44,251 nucleotides of DNA, taken from the NCBI GenBank assembly GCA_003280025.1, contig QCGD01000012.1, positions 1 through 44,251 on the forward strand, given 5' to 3'. Under the pieces are notes generated by a model. It was not told the DNA's origin. It did no database searches and saw nothing but the letters and a program-made list of their open reading frames with translations. Below are positions 7,391 through 16,089 of this stretch, in pieces (positions within the stretch are counted from its first letter, which is position 1; every line of letters starts with the position of its first letter). The translations under genes were made by a program, and so were the position numbers. Origin of the DNA: Prochlorococcus sp. AG-363-P06. Its GTDB lineage: Bacteria > Cyanobacteriota > Cyanobacteriia > PCC-6307 > Cyanobiaceae.

Positions 7391-9205
7391 ATGTTAGGGA
7401 ATAATTCGCATAAAAACAATAATATTTTTCTACTAAAATTATTAAAAAAAACATTTTTTTATCTATCAAAAAAAAGGAAAAAACAATTAATTCTTGTTTT
7501 CCTTTTCATGATTATTAGTGGCTTAGGAGAGGTTTTTTCTTTAGCATCACTTATACCTTTGCTCTCAATAGTTACTAATCCTGAAACCATATGGAATATT
7601 CCTCTAGTAAAAAATTTTTCTAATTTAATAGGAATCGTTTCACCTAATGAATTATTTATACCTTTTATATTAATTTTTACCTTTGCTAATGTTTCTTCCA
7701 CTTTAGTAAGGCTTTTGGGGATATGGTTTTTTGAAAAGTTGAGTGCTGGAATTGGTAATGATTTAGGAGTTAAAGCATTCTCCTCTACTTTAAATAGAGA
7801 ATATCAAGAACTTTTAAGAATTGATTCCAGTAAACTAATTACTGCCAATACAATCCATCTTTCACAGTTTGTTGCCTGTTTAAGTTCTTGCTTAAAAATA
7901 CTTACTGCTTTAATTTCATCATCTTTAATAATTATAACAATGTTAATTATTAATCCATTAATTAGCAGTCTGACTCTATTTATATTTTTAGGAATTTACT
8001 TAATAATATCCAAAAGGATCCAAAAAACTATACATACAAATAGTAGAGAGATAGCAGAAAATGATGCTAAACAAATTCAAATTATCCGTGAAAGTATTGG
8101 CTCAATTGTTGAAGTTATTCTTTCACAAAATCAAAATTTTCACGTTAAAAAATTTAAAAAAATTGACTTAGATATAAGAAATAGAAAATGTATGAATAGA
8201 TTTCTTACTTTTTTTCCAAGGAATACTCTTGAGTCAATTACGTTTATATTATTATCAGGTATTTCATTAACATTCACACTAAACTCCAAAGATCCGATTT
8301 ATCTAATTAAATTAATAGGTATTTTTGCATTATCTGTTCAAAAGATATTACCTCTATTTCAACAAGCCTATGCAAGTTTAACTTCTATAAGATCGCAGGC
8401 CTTCGCAGTAAAAAGTTTCTTAGATTTATTAAGACAAACGAAAGAAAATTCCTTTAAGAAAATACCTAAAGGTCTCAAAATTTTCAGCAAAAATATATCT
8501 TTTAAACAGATACGTTTTAAGTACGACAATGATTCAAATTTAGTTTTAGATGATATTAATCTTATAATTAACAAAGGTGATAAAGTTGGAATAATAGGCT
8601 CAACTGGCTCTGGGAAAACAACATTTATTAATATCTTACTTGGTTTATTGAAGCCACAAAGCGGACTTCTTTTGATAGATAGATGTAATATTTATGAATC
8701 TAAAAACATAAATAGTTTAAATTTATGGCGACAATCAATTGCTTATGTACCTCAGAAATTATTTCTTACTAATAGCACAATTGCAGAAAATATTGCTTTT
8801 GCCGAAGAGGATAATATTAATTTTCAGAAAATTTATAAAGTTGCTAGAACTGCTCAATCATACGAATTTATAAATTCACTACCAAAAAAATTTAATACTT
8901 GTATTGGAGAAGATGGAGCTTTTCTTAGTCAGGGTCAAAAACAAAGAATAGCACTAGCAAGAGCACTTTATAAAGAACCTAAAATTTTAATTCTTGATGA
9001 AGCAACCAGCTCACTTGATGAAATTACTGAAAAAAAAGTAATTTCGTCCATACATGATCATTACAAAGATTTAACTTTAATAATGATTGCGCACAGATTA
9101 AAAACTCTTTCTAGCTGCGACTATATTATTGATTTAGAAAGTGGCAGAGTCAATAGAAAAATTTATCCAGATCAATATGATGAGGTTCTTTTTAGAAAAC
9201 AATAA
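7391..9205 (+). CDS. Full-size ABC exporter/flippase, PglK/MsbA type (copy 1)
   Basis: A 604-residue half-transporter with an N-terminal membrane domain of about six helices (residues about 25-330) fused to an ATPase domain. Walker A is GSTGSGKTT at 403-411 and Walker B is ILILDEATSSLD. The signature reads LSQGQKQR instead of LSGGQ. It is a clear paralogue of the exporter at 20582, down to the opening KKRKK and the QKILPLFQQAYA / QKLLPAIQQIYA segment. With no Wzx flippase in the window, flipping a lipid-linked sugar across the inner membrane is the most likely role, as for PglK. It is followed 130 bases later by a GNAT gene. Confidence 0.88.
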   Translation: MLGNNSHKNNNIFLLKLLKKTFFYLSKKRKKQLILVFLFMIISGLGEVFSLASLIPLLSIVTNPETIWNIPLVKNFSNLIGIVSPNELFIPFILIFTFANVSSTLVRLLGIWFFEKLSAGIGNDLGVKAFSSTLNREYQELLRIDSSKLITANTIHLSQFVACLSSCLKILTALISSSLIIITMLIINPLISSLTLFIFLGIYLIISKRIQKTIHTNSREIAENDAKQIQIIRESIGSIVEVILSQNQNFHVKKFKKIDLDIRNRKCMNRFLTFFPRNTLESITFILLSGISLTFTLNSKDPIYLIKLIGIFALSVQKILPLFQQAYASLTSIRSQAFAVKSFLDLLRQTKENSFKKIPKGLKIFSKNISFKQIRFKYDNDSNLVLDDINLIINKGDKVGIIGSTGSGKTTFINILLGLLKPQSGLLLIDRCNIYESKNINSLNLWRQSIAYVPQKLFLTNSTIAENIAFAEEDNINFQKIYKVARTAQSYEFINSLPKKFNTCIGEDGAFLSQGQKQRIALARALYKEPKILILDEATSSLDEITEKKVISSIHDHYKDLTLIMIAHRLKTLSSCDYIIDLESGRVNRKIYPDQYDEVLFRKQ

Positions 9206-9335
9206 TTAATCTAAAAATTAAAATATTAGTCAATATATTCTAATTTTCAAAAACCTGATTACTTTAAAATTAAGCAAAAGAATTTTTTTAAATGATATTC
9301 TTGAAAAGTATTTATAAGTTCGATATCAATAAAAA

Positions 9336-9884
9336 ATGATATACGGTAAAAGAATTTATCTTCGCGAGATTCAAGCTAAAGACATTAACCAAAAATATCT
9401 TTCTTGGATGAACAATTCAAATGTGAATGCTTTTTTAGAAACAAGATTCAAACATCAAACATTAGATACTCTCAAAGAGTATTGGTTAAGCATAAAGAAT
9501 GACGATAATTCATTTTGGTTTGCTATTTGCACCAAAGAGGATGATATGCACATAGGAAATATTAAAATAGGACCAGTGAATTGGATCCATAAAAAAGGTG
9601 ATTTAAGTTTATTTATTGGTGAGAGTGAAAAATGGGGAAAAGGTTATGGATATGATGCAATAACCCTAATTTCAAATTGGTCTTTTAAAGACCTAAAGTT
9701 AGAGAAAATTAATGCAGGGATTTACGAATCTAATGTGAAAAGTATTAAAGCTTTTGAAAAAGCAGGCTTCAAAATCGAAGGCGTCTTGAGAGAGGAAGTT
9801 AATCTTAATTCAAAACGTGAAAATATTTTAAAATATGGTTTGTTAAAAAGAGAATATACAATCGATAATAAAGTTATAGGATGA
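9336..9884 (+). CDS. GNAT N-acetyltransferase, RimJ/RimL-like
   Basis: A 182-residue acetyltransferase of the RimJ/RimL branch. It opens IYGKRIYLREI, has the central strands HIGNIKIGPVNW and DLSLFIGESEKWGKGYG (the acetyl-CoA loop, with GKGYG in place of the usual GxGxG/A), and the family-typical SNVKSIKAFEKAGFKIEGVLRE. In a polysaccharide cluster such proteins usually N-acetylate an amino sugar nucleotide; PseH is one known example. A decayed second copy of its 5' third lies at 1123-1299. It is preceded by 130 bases with no clear gene and converges with a decayed minus-strand gene whose last stop lies 13 bases away. Confidence 0.85.
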   Translation: MIYGKRIYLREIQAKDINQKYLSWMNNSNVNAFLETRFKHQTLDTLKEYWLSIKNDDNSFWFAICTKEDDMHIGNIKIGPVNWIHKKGDLSLFIGESEKWGKGYGYDAITLISNWSFKDLKLEKINAGIYESNVKSIKAFEKAGFKIEGVLREEVNLNSKRENILKYGLLKREYTIDNKVIG

Positions 9885-9897
9885 TTTTCAAGAATTT

Positions 9898-10298
9898 TTA
9901 TACTTCTATTCTAATATTTATTCCTGAATTATAAATATGAGAACGACATTGCATAGGATTTTGATCACGTTGAAAAAATTTTTTTAATTATGTGTTTAAT
10001 ATTATTAGGAGGGTCGTGAGAAGGTTTGTCACTATGGAATATTTCAAAGGGAAGTTTTCTTAAACAAAATCTTAAAATAAGTCAGATAAAATAAAACTTT
10101 AAAAAAAAACTACAAAAAATACTATCACTAAAAATGCTTTTAATCCAATTCTTATTTCTAATAAAGAAAATCTTCTTATAGCCTAAAAAAATTTGATTTT
10201 ATCTATTCAAGATCTTATATTTTATGAAATTTTATATTTATTTCTTGTAGTAATTCCCTATGTTTTTTTGTATTAACATTGAATTTATTAATATAAAT
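9898..10298 (-). pseudogene. Decayed minus-strand gene, 3' part only, family unidentified
   Basis: This is the bulk of a 566-base gap between annotated genes. Reading the minus strand, three consecutive frames give protein-like sequence. From 10298 down it reads KFNVNTKKHRELLQEI and then stops. From 10198 to 9965 it reads LGYKKIFFIRNKNWIKSIF through LRKLPFEIFHSDKPSHDPP, with one in-frame TGA at 10082-10084. From about 9979 to 9898 it reads QRDQNPMQCRSHIYNSG and ends NIRIEV-stop. The last frame change falls in an A/T homopolymer at 9973-9985. It lies just downstream of fcl on the same strand, so it was probably the next gene of that operon. The remaining 150 bases to the fcl stop show nothing I can read. 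Confidence 0.6.
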
Positions 10299-10450
10299 TT
10301 AAATAATAATAATTTATAGGTTTGAATATTTATTTTCCTTATTTTCTATAAAGCTTAAAAAAGAGGAGTAAGAAAGCAAGAATTAGATTATAAAAAAAGA
10401 TTTCCTGAAAATTTTTAAAATTTCATAAAAACTTATTAATATTTTTTCAT

Positions 10451-11437
10451 CTAAATTGAGAAATTATTTATGGTATTTTTAAGTCCCTCATTAAGAGAAA
10501 TTTTTGGATACCATCCTAAATTACTAAATCTTGAAATATCTAGTAACTTTTTTGGAGTGCCATCAGGTTTTGTTTTATCCCAATTTATATCACCTTTGAA
10601 TCCTGTAATTTTTTTTATTTTTATCGCTAATTCTTTAATAGTTATATCTTTCCCAGTCCCAACATTTAGAAAATAAAGTGGATTTCCGTGAACATCTTTT
10701 GGAGCAAGTTTATCTTTAGGATCCCAATTTTCTAGAGCAAAAACTATTGCATCGCCTAAGTCATCTACATGTAAAAATTCTCTCATAGGATTTCCCGATC
10801 CCCAACATAAGACTGTTCTAGATTTATCCCTTTTAGCTTCGACAAATTTTCTTATTAATGATGCTACTACGTGACTTTCATTTTTATTATAGTTATCACC
10901 AGGACCATATAAATTTGTTGGCATTAAAGAGATAGAATCAAATCCTTTTTGAGAATTTAATGATTCACAGATTTTAATTCCTGCAATTTTCGCAATTGCA
11001 TAACATTCATTTGTTTTTTCTAACTCACCTTTCATTAAACTTTCTTCTGATATAGGTTGATCCGAAAACTTAGGATAAATACAACTACTTCCAAGAAATA
11101 GAAATCTTTTTACGCCATGTTTAAAAGCCGACTCAATTACGTTTAATTGAATTTTTAAGTTTTCTAAAATAAAATCTGAAGGAAATGTGGAGTTGGCTAA
11201 AATACCTCCAACTTTAGCAGCAGCTAGAATTACTACATCAGGTTTATTAAAATCAAACCATTCATCAACAAGATCCTGTTTTAGAAGATCTAATTCCTTC
11301 CTTCTTGGTTCAAGAATTAACCCTCCAAATTTGCTAGAACCATACCCTTTAGTTTTCAATTTTTTTATAACTGCTTTTCCAACCATGCCTGTAGACCCTG
11401 CAACAAATATTTTGTCTGATAATGAGATTTTGTTCAT
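10451..11437 (-). CDS. fcl: GDP-L-fucose synthase
   Basis: Epimerises and reduces GDP-4-keto-6-deoxy-mannose to GDP-L-fucose. The 328 residues show GSTGMVG at 14-20 for NADP binding, the catalytic serine region GSSCIYP at 116-122, and YxxxK at Y146/K150. The PTNLYGPGDNY motif is diagnostic of this family. It follows gmd by 32 bases on the same strand, which is the classical gmd-fcl pair. The gene downstream on the same strand has decayed. The protein could in principle make GDP-colitose or another related sugar, but the match to Fcl is close. Confidence 0.95.
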   Translation of the reverse strand: MNKISLSDKIFVAGSTGMVGKAVIKKLKTKGYGSSKFGGLILEPRRKELDLLKQDLVDEWFDFNKPDVVILAAAKVGGILANSTFPSDFILENLKIQLNVIESAFKHGVKRFLFLGSSCIYPKFSDQPISEESLMKGELEKTNECYAIAKIAGIKICESLNSQKGFDSISLMPTNLYGPGDNYNKNESHVVASLIRKFVEAKRDKSRTVLCWGSGNPMREFLHVDDLGDAIVFALENWDPKDKLAPKDVHGNPLYFLNVGTGKDITIKELAIKIKKITGFKGDINWDKTKPDGTPKKLLDISRFSNLGWYPKISLNEGLKNTINNFSI

Positions 11438-11469
11438 TTTATGTATTTATTAGAATTCTAATTTAGATG

Positions 11470-12591
11470 CTACGATTCATTGTAAATATTAATGTCATAT
11501 CCCTCCTTTTTAAGAATTGATTCCTTTTTTGCCTCTTTTTTGTCAAAGTGGATCATTTCAGAAATTAATTCTTCAAGAGAAATCTTTGGAACCCATCCTA
11601 ATTTCTTAAAAGCTTTACTTGGATCACCAAGTAATTTTTCTACCTCAGTGGGTCTAAAGTAACGAGAATCTATCTTTATTACAGTCTCATTTGTGTCTGC
11701 TCTTTTACCTATTTCATTAATACCTTTACCTTCCCAAACTATTGAGGGACCTTTACCTCCCTTTTGCCAACCAATTTTTTCAGCGGCTATTTCTATAAAT
11801 TTTCTTACTGACTCCATTCTTCCTGATGCAATAACAAAATCTTCAGGACTCTCTTGTTGAAGCATTAACCATTGCATGGCGACATAATCCTTAGCATGGC
11901 CCCAGTCCCTTAAAGAATCAAGATTTCCCAAAAATAAAATTTTTTCTAAACCTTCATTAATTCTTGCTAATGTTCTTGTTATTTTTCGTGTAACAAATGT
12001 TTCTCCTCTCCTTGGACTTTCATGATTGAATAATATACCGTTACAAGCAAAAATACCATAAGCTTCTCGGTAATTAACTGTGATCCAATAAGCGTACAAT
12101 TTTGCAACTCCATATGGACTTCTTGGATAAAAAGGTGTTAACTCATTTTGAGGCGTCTCTCTAACCATTCCGTAAAGTTCACTTGTGCTGGCTTGGTAAA
12201 TTTTAGTTTTTTCTTCCAGGCCTAGAATTCTTATTGCTTCTAAAATCCTTAAAGTTCCTAAAGCATCAGAATTTGCTGTATATTCAGGGGTCTCAAAACT
12301 TACAGCTACATGACTTTGGGCGCCTAAATTATAAATTTCATCAGGTTCAATTTCTTTTATGATTCTTATCAAGTTTGTACTATCAGTTAAATCTCCATAA
12401 TGAAGAATCATATTTAAATCTTGTTCATGAGGATCGATATATATATGATCAATTCTGGCCGTATTAAAGCTACTTGCTCGCCTTTTTATTCCATGGACCT
12501 GATAACCCTTTTCTATTAGGAATTCTGCAAGATAACTACCATCTTGTCCAGTTATGCCTGTAATTAATGCTTTTTTTTTTGTTTTGCTCAT
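11470..12591 (-). CDS. gmd: GDP-mannose 4,6-dehydratase
   Basis: Converts GDP-mannose to GDP-4-keto-6-deoxy-mannose, the step before Fcl. The 373 residues carry [11 protein letters not shown] at 11-21, [18 protein letters not shown], the STSELYG active-site segment near 135-141, and Y160/K164 in SPYGVAK. The closing half has the GDP-binding [15 protein letters not shown] stretch typical of Gmd. It sits between ugd (58 bases upstream) and fcl (32 bases downstream). GDP-mannose is supplied by ManC, encoded divergently at 14609. Confidence 0.96.
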   Translation of the reverse strand: MSKTKKKALITGITGQDGSYLAEFLIEKGYQVHGIKRRASSFNTARIDHIYIDPHEQDLNMILHYGDLTDSTNLIRIIKEIEPDEIYNLGAQSHVAVSFETPEYTANSDALGTLRILEAIRILGLEEKTKIYQASTSELYGMVRETPQNELTPFYPRSPYGVAKLYAYWITVNYREAYGIFACNGILFNHESPRRGETFVTRKITRTLARINEGLEKILFLGNLDSLRDWGHAKDYVAMQWLMLQQESPEDFVIASGRMESVRKFIEIAAEKIGWQKGGKGPSIVWEGKGINEIGKRADTNETVIKIDSRYFRPTEVEKLLGDPSKAFKKLGWVPKISLEELISEMIHFDKKEAKKESILKKEGYDINIYNES

Positions 12592-12649
12592 TTTATTTTA
12601 GATAATTATTTTTTTCAAATCGAATAGATAATTCAGTTTATTATATTTT

Positions 12650-14089
12650 CTATTTAGATGATCCATCTCCTATCCTCCATAAATTGACATTCGGATCAAT
12701 TTCTAAATTATTTTTTAACAAGGACCTAGAATCAAATATCCATGCTGGTTTTCTCATCTCTTTTGAAATTAACTTCCAGTCCATTTTGGCATAGTCTTCC
12801 CACTCAGTTAAGATTATTGCTGCGTCAGCATCTTTAAAGAAAGGAATTATATTCTCTACAAAACACCATTCGCTCTCGAAATTACTTGTTGTGTTTTTAT
12901 CAATTTCTTTAATTAAATTATTTGCATTTTTTTCTAAATTCAGAGTTATTTGTTCGCAAGTGACTTTTGGATCATTTATATATAGCAGAGCTCCTTCATC
13001 TAATAAGTCTTTGCATATGTTTATTGCAGCAGATTCCCTTGTATCGTTAGTATTTGCCTTAAAAGCAAAACCAAGAATACAAATTTTCTTGGAGCTAACT
13101 GTTCCGAAAAGTTTCTTAATTATTAGTTTGGATATTCGGTGTTGATGCCAATCATTCATTGTTACTACTGCTTCCCAAAAATTTGATACCTCTTTTAAAC
13201 CAAAAAAATCAGCTAAATATACCAAATTTAAAATATCTTTTTTAAAACAGCTACCTCCAAATCCTGGACCTGAGTCTAAAAATTTCGAACCAATTCTGCT
13301 GTCAGATCCAATTGCTCTTGCCACCTCTCTTACGTCTGCTCCAGTTGCCTCACATAATGCTCCTATTGAGTTTATGGAGCTAATTCTTTGGGCTAAGAAA
13401 GCATTAGCCGTTAATTTTGCTAACTCACTACTCCAAATATTTGTATTTAAAATTTTTTCATGAGGAACCCAATTTTCATAAATTTCATTAAGAGCTTTTA
13501 TTGAAGCATCATTTTCTCCCCCAATTAAAACTCTATCTGGAAATAAGAGATCATTTATTGCTGTTCCTTCCGACAGAAATTCTGGATTTGACAAAACGTC
13601 AAAACTTGGGCTATTAAATTCATCAGGATCTCTTTTTGAAACTTTAAGAATTGATTTTATTACTTCTGCTGTTCTTACAGGTAGGGTACTTTTTTCAACA
13701 ACAATTGTATGACCTTTCGCAAATTTAGCAACTCGCCTTGCGCAGGCTTCAACCCATTTTAAATCACTAGCTTTACCAGCTCCTAAACCTTTCTTTTTGG
13801 TAGGTGTATTAACAGAAATAAAAATCATATCAGCATTCTTAATTTTTTCATCAATATCAGTTGAGAAATATAAATTCTTTCCTCTGCATTCTTTAATAAT
13901 TTCAGCTAATCCTGGCTCGAAAATTGGCAATAAATCTAAGTTTTTATTATTCCAATTTTTAATTCTATCTTCGTTTATGTCAACGACTTCAATATTAATT
14001 CCAGGACACTTATAAGCTAAAACAGCCATTGTTGGGCCTCCTACATATCCTGCTCCAATACAACATATATTCTTAATTTCAAATTTCAT
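12650..14089 (-). CDS. ugd: UDP-glucose 6-dehydrogenase, animal-type
   Basis: Oxidises UDP-glucose twice to UDP-glucuronate using NAD. The 479 residues are long for a bacterial Ugd, and the sequence resembles the eukaryotic group: GAGYVGGPTMAVLA at 12-25, NTPTKKKGLGAGKASDL, EKSTLPVRTAE, NPEFLSEGTAI, and the catalytic cysteine C281 in GPGFGGSCFKKDI. The start codon shares its A with the stop of a 39-codon reading frame (TAATG at 14087-14091), which suggests translational coupling to something upstream. It heads the ugd-gmd-fcl run and is divergent from manC. Its product can also be a precursor of other uronic acids. Confidence 0.95.
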   Translation of the reverse strand: MKFEIKNICCIGAGYVGGPTMAVLAYKCPGINIEVVDINEDRIKNWNNKNLDLLPIFEPGLAEIIKECRGKNLYFSTDIDEKIKNADMIFISVNTPTKKKGLGAGKASDLKWVEACARRVAKFAKGHTIVVEKSTLPVRTAEVIKSILKVSKRDPDEFNSPSFDVLSNPEFLSEGTAINDLLFPDRVLIGGENDASIKALNEIYENWVPHEKILNTNIWSSELAKLTANAFLAQRISSINSIGALCEATGADVREVARAIGSDSRIGSKFLDSGPGFGGSCFKKDILNLVYLADFFGLKEVSNFWEAVVTMNDWHQHRISKLIIKKLFGTVSSKKICILGFAFKANTNDTRESAAINICKDLLDEGALLYINDPKVTCEQITLNLEKNANNLIKEIDKNTTSNFESEWCFVENIIPFFKDADAAIILTEWEDYAKMDWKLISKEMRKPAWIFDSRSLLKNNLEIDPNVNLWRIGDGSSK

Positions 14090-14208
14090 TAAATTTGAGT
14101 ATAATTTTTTCTTATCTTATCAACCACACCTTCCTCATGATAAATTTTTTCGTAATGTGTAATTTCAGTTAGAACAAACGTAAATATCTTCAAATCTAAT
14201 GATATCAT
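14089..14208 (-). CDS. Possible 39-residue ORF coupled to ugd
   Basis: An ATG at 14206-14208 opens a 39-residue frame (MISLDLKIFTFVLTEITHYE, then a charged tail) whose TAA overlaps the ugd start as TAATG. I do not recognise it. Its first half lies out of frame over the manC remnant at 14165-14284, so that part may be open only by chance. The rest could be a leader peptide or the end of a lost gene. No convincing Shine-Dalgarno sequence precedes it. Confidence 0.3.
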   Translation of the reverse strand: MISLDLKIFTFVLTEITHYEKIYHEEGVVDKIRKNYTQI

Positions 14209-14284
14209 CTTCCCCTATATAAGAACTACTTTATATTTAGATAACCAAAATAGAAATTATTCCAAGAATAGTTTATTTATATTT
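14165..14284 (-). pseudogene. Remnant of the C-terminus of a second manC (mannose-6-phosphate isomerase domain)
   Basis: The minus-strand frame ending at the TGA of 14165-14167 aligns without gaps to the last 37 residues of the intact manC product encoded at 14609-16039. The clearest part is IGEDDIIRFEDIY against FGEDDIIRFQDKY. Upstream, three in-frame TAA codons replace a Leu, a Glu and a Gln of the intact protein (in HRLSN, IEVQS). The GR-stop end has drifted. It is the 3' end of a dead manC copy that once stood upstream of ugd on the same strand. Most of the gene is gone. Confidence 0.75.
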
Positions 14285-14605
14285 TGTTTAATAGATTGCT
14301 AGATAATTTAATTCAAAATCTTCTGGATATTAATGTGATAAAAATATTTGTATTTTTATCTTAACTATCAATTAGAAAGCCTTTCAAATTAGAAAAATCT
14401 ATTTAGCTAAAATGTTTTAATGATATTTTAGTTTCTTTATTAAAAAATGTATTTTATTTATTAATTTAAATTTTTTAAACTTATCAAGTAATAAAGATAG
14501 AATAAAATATTATTAGTTTCTAAATTAATTTAAAAAATTTTTTCAAAAAAAGGGTTACTTTGAAAAACGAATTTCTAAATTTCTTTATTATTTAACTTAA
14601 ATCTA
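14285..14605. promoter_or_regulatory. Upstream region of manC, no gene seen
   Basis: About 320 bases of highly A+T-rich sequence between the manC remnant and manC. I find no convincing coding frame, repeat or strong promoter. It should contain the manC promoter, and perhaps that of ugd. More of the dead manC copy may be here, too decayed to read by eye. Confidence 0.35.
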
Positions 14606-14608
14606 GTG

Positions 14609-16039
14609 ATGACGAAAAAAATAATACCTATTATTTTATGTGGAGGAACTGGTTCTCGTTTGTGGCCTTTATCAAGATCTAGTTTCCCAAAACAATTCCT
14701 AGAAATAAATAAAGAAGAGTCAATTTCATTCTTTCAAAAAACTATTAATAGAATTAAAAATTATAAAAACATAAGTAATCCAATTGTAATTTGTAATGAG
14801 GAGCATAGATTTATAGTAGCTGAACAGCTTAGAAAAATTAATATTAAACCTGAAGCAATTTTATTAGAACCAGTTGGTAAAAATACTGCACCAGCAATTA
14901 CAGTAGCATGCTTTAAAGTTATTGAAAATCATTTAGACCCCTGTCTTTTGGTTTTACCTGCAGATCATATTATTGGGGACATTAACACTTTCATGAAAGT
15001 TGTAGATAAAGCTTTAGATGAGGTTAAAAAAGGTAAATTAATTACATTCGGAATTACTCCAACTAAACCAGAAACAGGATTTGGTTATATTGAATCTGAA
15101 AACGAATTAGACACTAACAAATTAAAAGGAGAACAAATTGTAAATTTCATAGAAAAACCAGACTTAGAAAAAGCTAAAAAACTTGTTCGTGATAAAAGAT
15201 TTGTATGGAATAGCGGTATCTTTTTTTTTAAAGCAGAGGTCTTCCTCCAAGAACTTATTAAATATAAGGAAAATATATATAAACTTTGTAAAAAGTCTTA
15301 TTTTAGCAGTACTTTAGACCTTGATTTTCAAAGAATAGAAGTGAATTCTTTCTCTTTGTGTGAAGACATCTCAATTGACAAAGCAATAATGGAAAAAACC
15401 AATCTAGGAATTGTTTATCCTCTCAAAGCTGGTTGGAACGATATTGGAAGTTGGCAATCAATGTGGGAAGTATCTCATAAAGATAAATTAGGAAATTCTA
15501 TTATTGGTAAAGTAATTACTAATAACGTAAAAAATTCATATCTTAGGAGTGAAAATAGATTAATTGTTGCTTTGGGAATAGAAGAAACAATTGTAGTAGA
15601 AACAATAGATGCTGTTTTAATAGCCAAAAATGATCAGACCCAAGCTGTTAAAAATATTGTAAAGAAATTGGAAATTGATAAAAGACCTGAGGCTAATATC
15701 CATAAAACCATATATAGGCCTTGGGGTAATTATAGTTCTATCTCAGAGGGCAAGAATTGGCAGGTTAAGAAAATAATTGTTGAGCAAGGCGAATCTTTAT
15801 CGTTACAGTTACATAATCATAGGTCAGAACACTGGGTGGTAGTTAGTGGGAAGGCTTTAATCGAAATTGAAGGGAAGAAGAAATTATTGAATAAAAATGA
15901 AAGTGCCTATATTCCCTTAGGTTCGAAACATAGACTTTCTAATCCAGGTGATTCCCGTTTAATATTAATTGAAGTACAAAGTGGGGATTATTTTGGAGAG
16001 GACGATATTATTAGGTTTCAGGATAAATATGGGAGATAA
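14609..16039 (+). CDS. manC: Mannose-1-phosphate guanylyltransferase / mannose-6-phosphate isomerase
   Basis: Bifunctional type II enzyme: the N-terminal nucleotidyltransferase makes GDP-mannose and the C-terminal cupin isomerises fructose-6-phosphate to mannose-6-phosphate. The pyrophosphorylase signature CGGTGSRLWPLSR is at about residues 11-23, FVEKP-like NFIEKPDLEKA follows, and the cupin has LSLQLHNHRSEHWVVVSG with metal-binding histidines, ending GEDDIIRFQDKYGR. A GTG lies one codon upstream at 14606; I chose the ATG. It supplies GDP-mannose to Gmd and Fcl, encoded divergently. A 3' fragment of a dead copy lies on the other strand at 14165-14284. No phosphomannomutase gene is in the window. 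Confidence 0.95.
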   Translation: MTKKIIPIILCGGTGSRLWPLSRSSFPKQFLEINKEESISFFQKTINRIKNYKNISNPIVICNEEHRFIVAEQLRKINIKPEAILLEPVGKNTAPAITVACFKVIENHLDPCLLVLPADHIIGDINTFMKVVDKALDEVKKGKLITFGITPTKPETGFGYIESENELDTNKLKGEQIVNFIEKPDLEKAKKLVRDKRFVWNSGIFFFKAEVFLQELIKYKENIYKLCKKSYFSSTLDLDFQRIEVNSFSLCEDISIDKAIMEKTNLGIVYPLKAGWNDIGSWQSMWEVSHKDKLGNSIIGKVITNNVKNSYLRSENRLIVALGIEETIVVETIDAVLIAKNDQTQAVKNIVKKLEIDKRPEANIHKTIYRPWGNYSSISEGKNWQVKKIIVEQGESLSLQLHNHRSEHWVVVSGKALIEIEGKKKLLNKNESAYIPLGSKHRLSNPGDSRLILIEVQSGDYFGEDDIIRFQDKYGR

Positions 16040-16089
16040 AATATAAATATTTATTTTTAATCATTATTAAAAGATACTGATCTTATTGA

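Noticed and set aside
9206-9335. Short overlapping frames before the GNAT gene as a lost gene
   Set aside because: All plus-strand frames are briefly open, none is convincing, and no homology to the window's other genes could be read.
10007-10056. Plus-strand AGGAGG followed by GTG and a 15-codon frame
   Set aside because: It lies antisense to the decayed gene at 9898-10298, whose minus-strand frame explains the same bases better (the AGGAGG is the complement of two Pro codons).
16043-16054. ATAAATATTTAT palindrome after manC as a terminator
   Set aside because: A perfect 12-base A/T palindrome without a loop is expected by chance in this sequence and would not form a stable hairpin.
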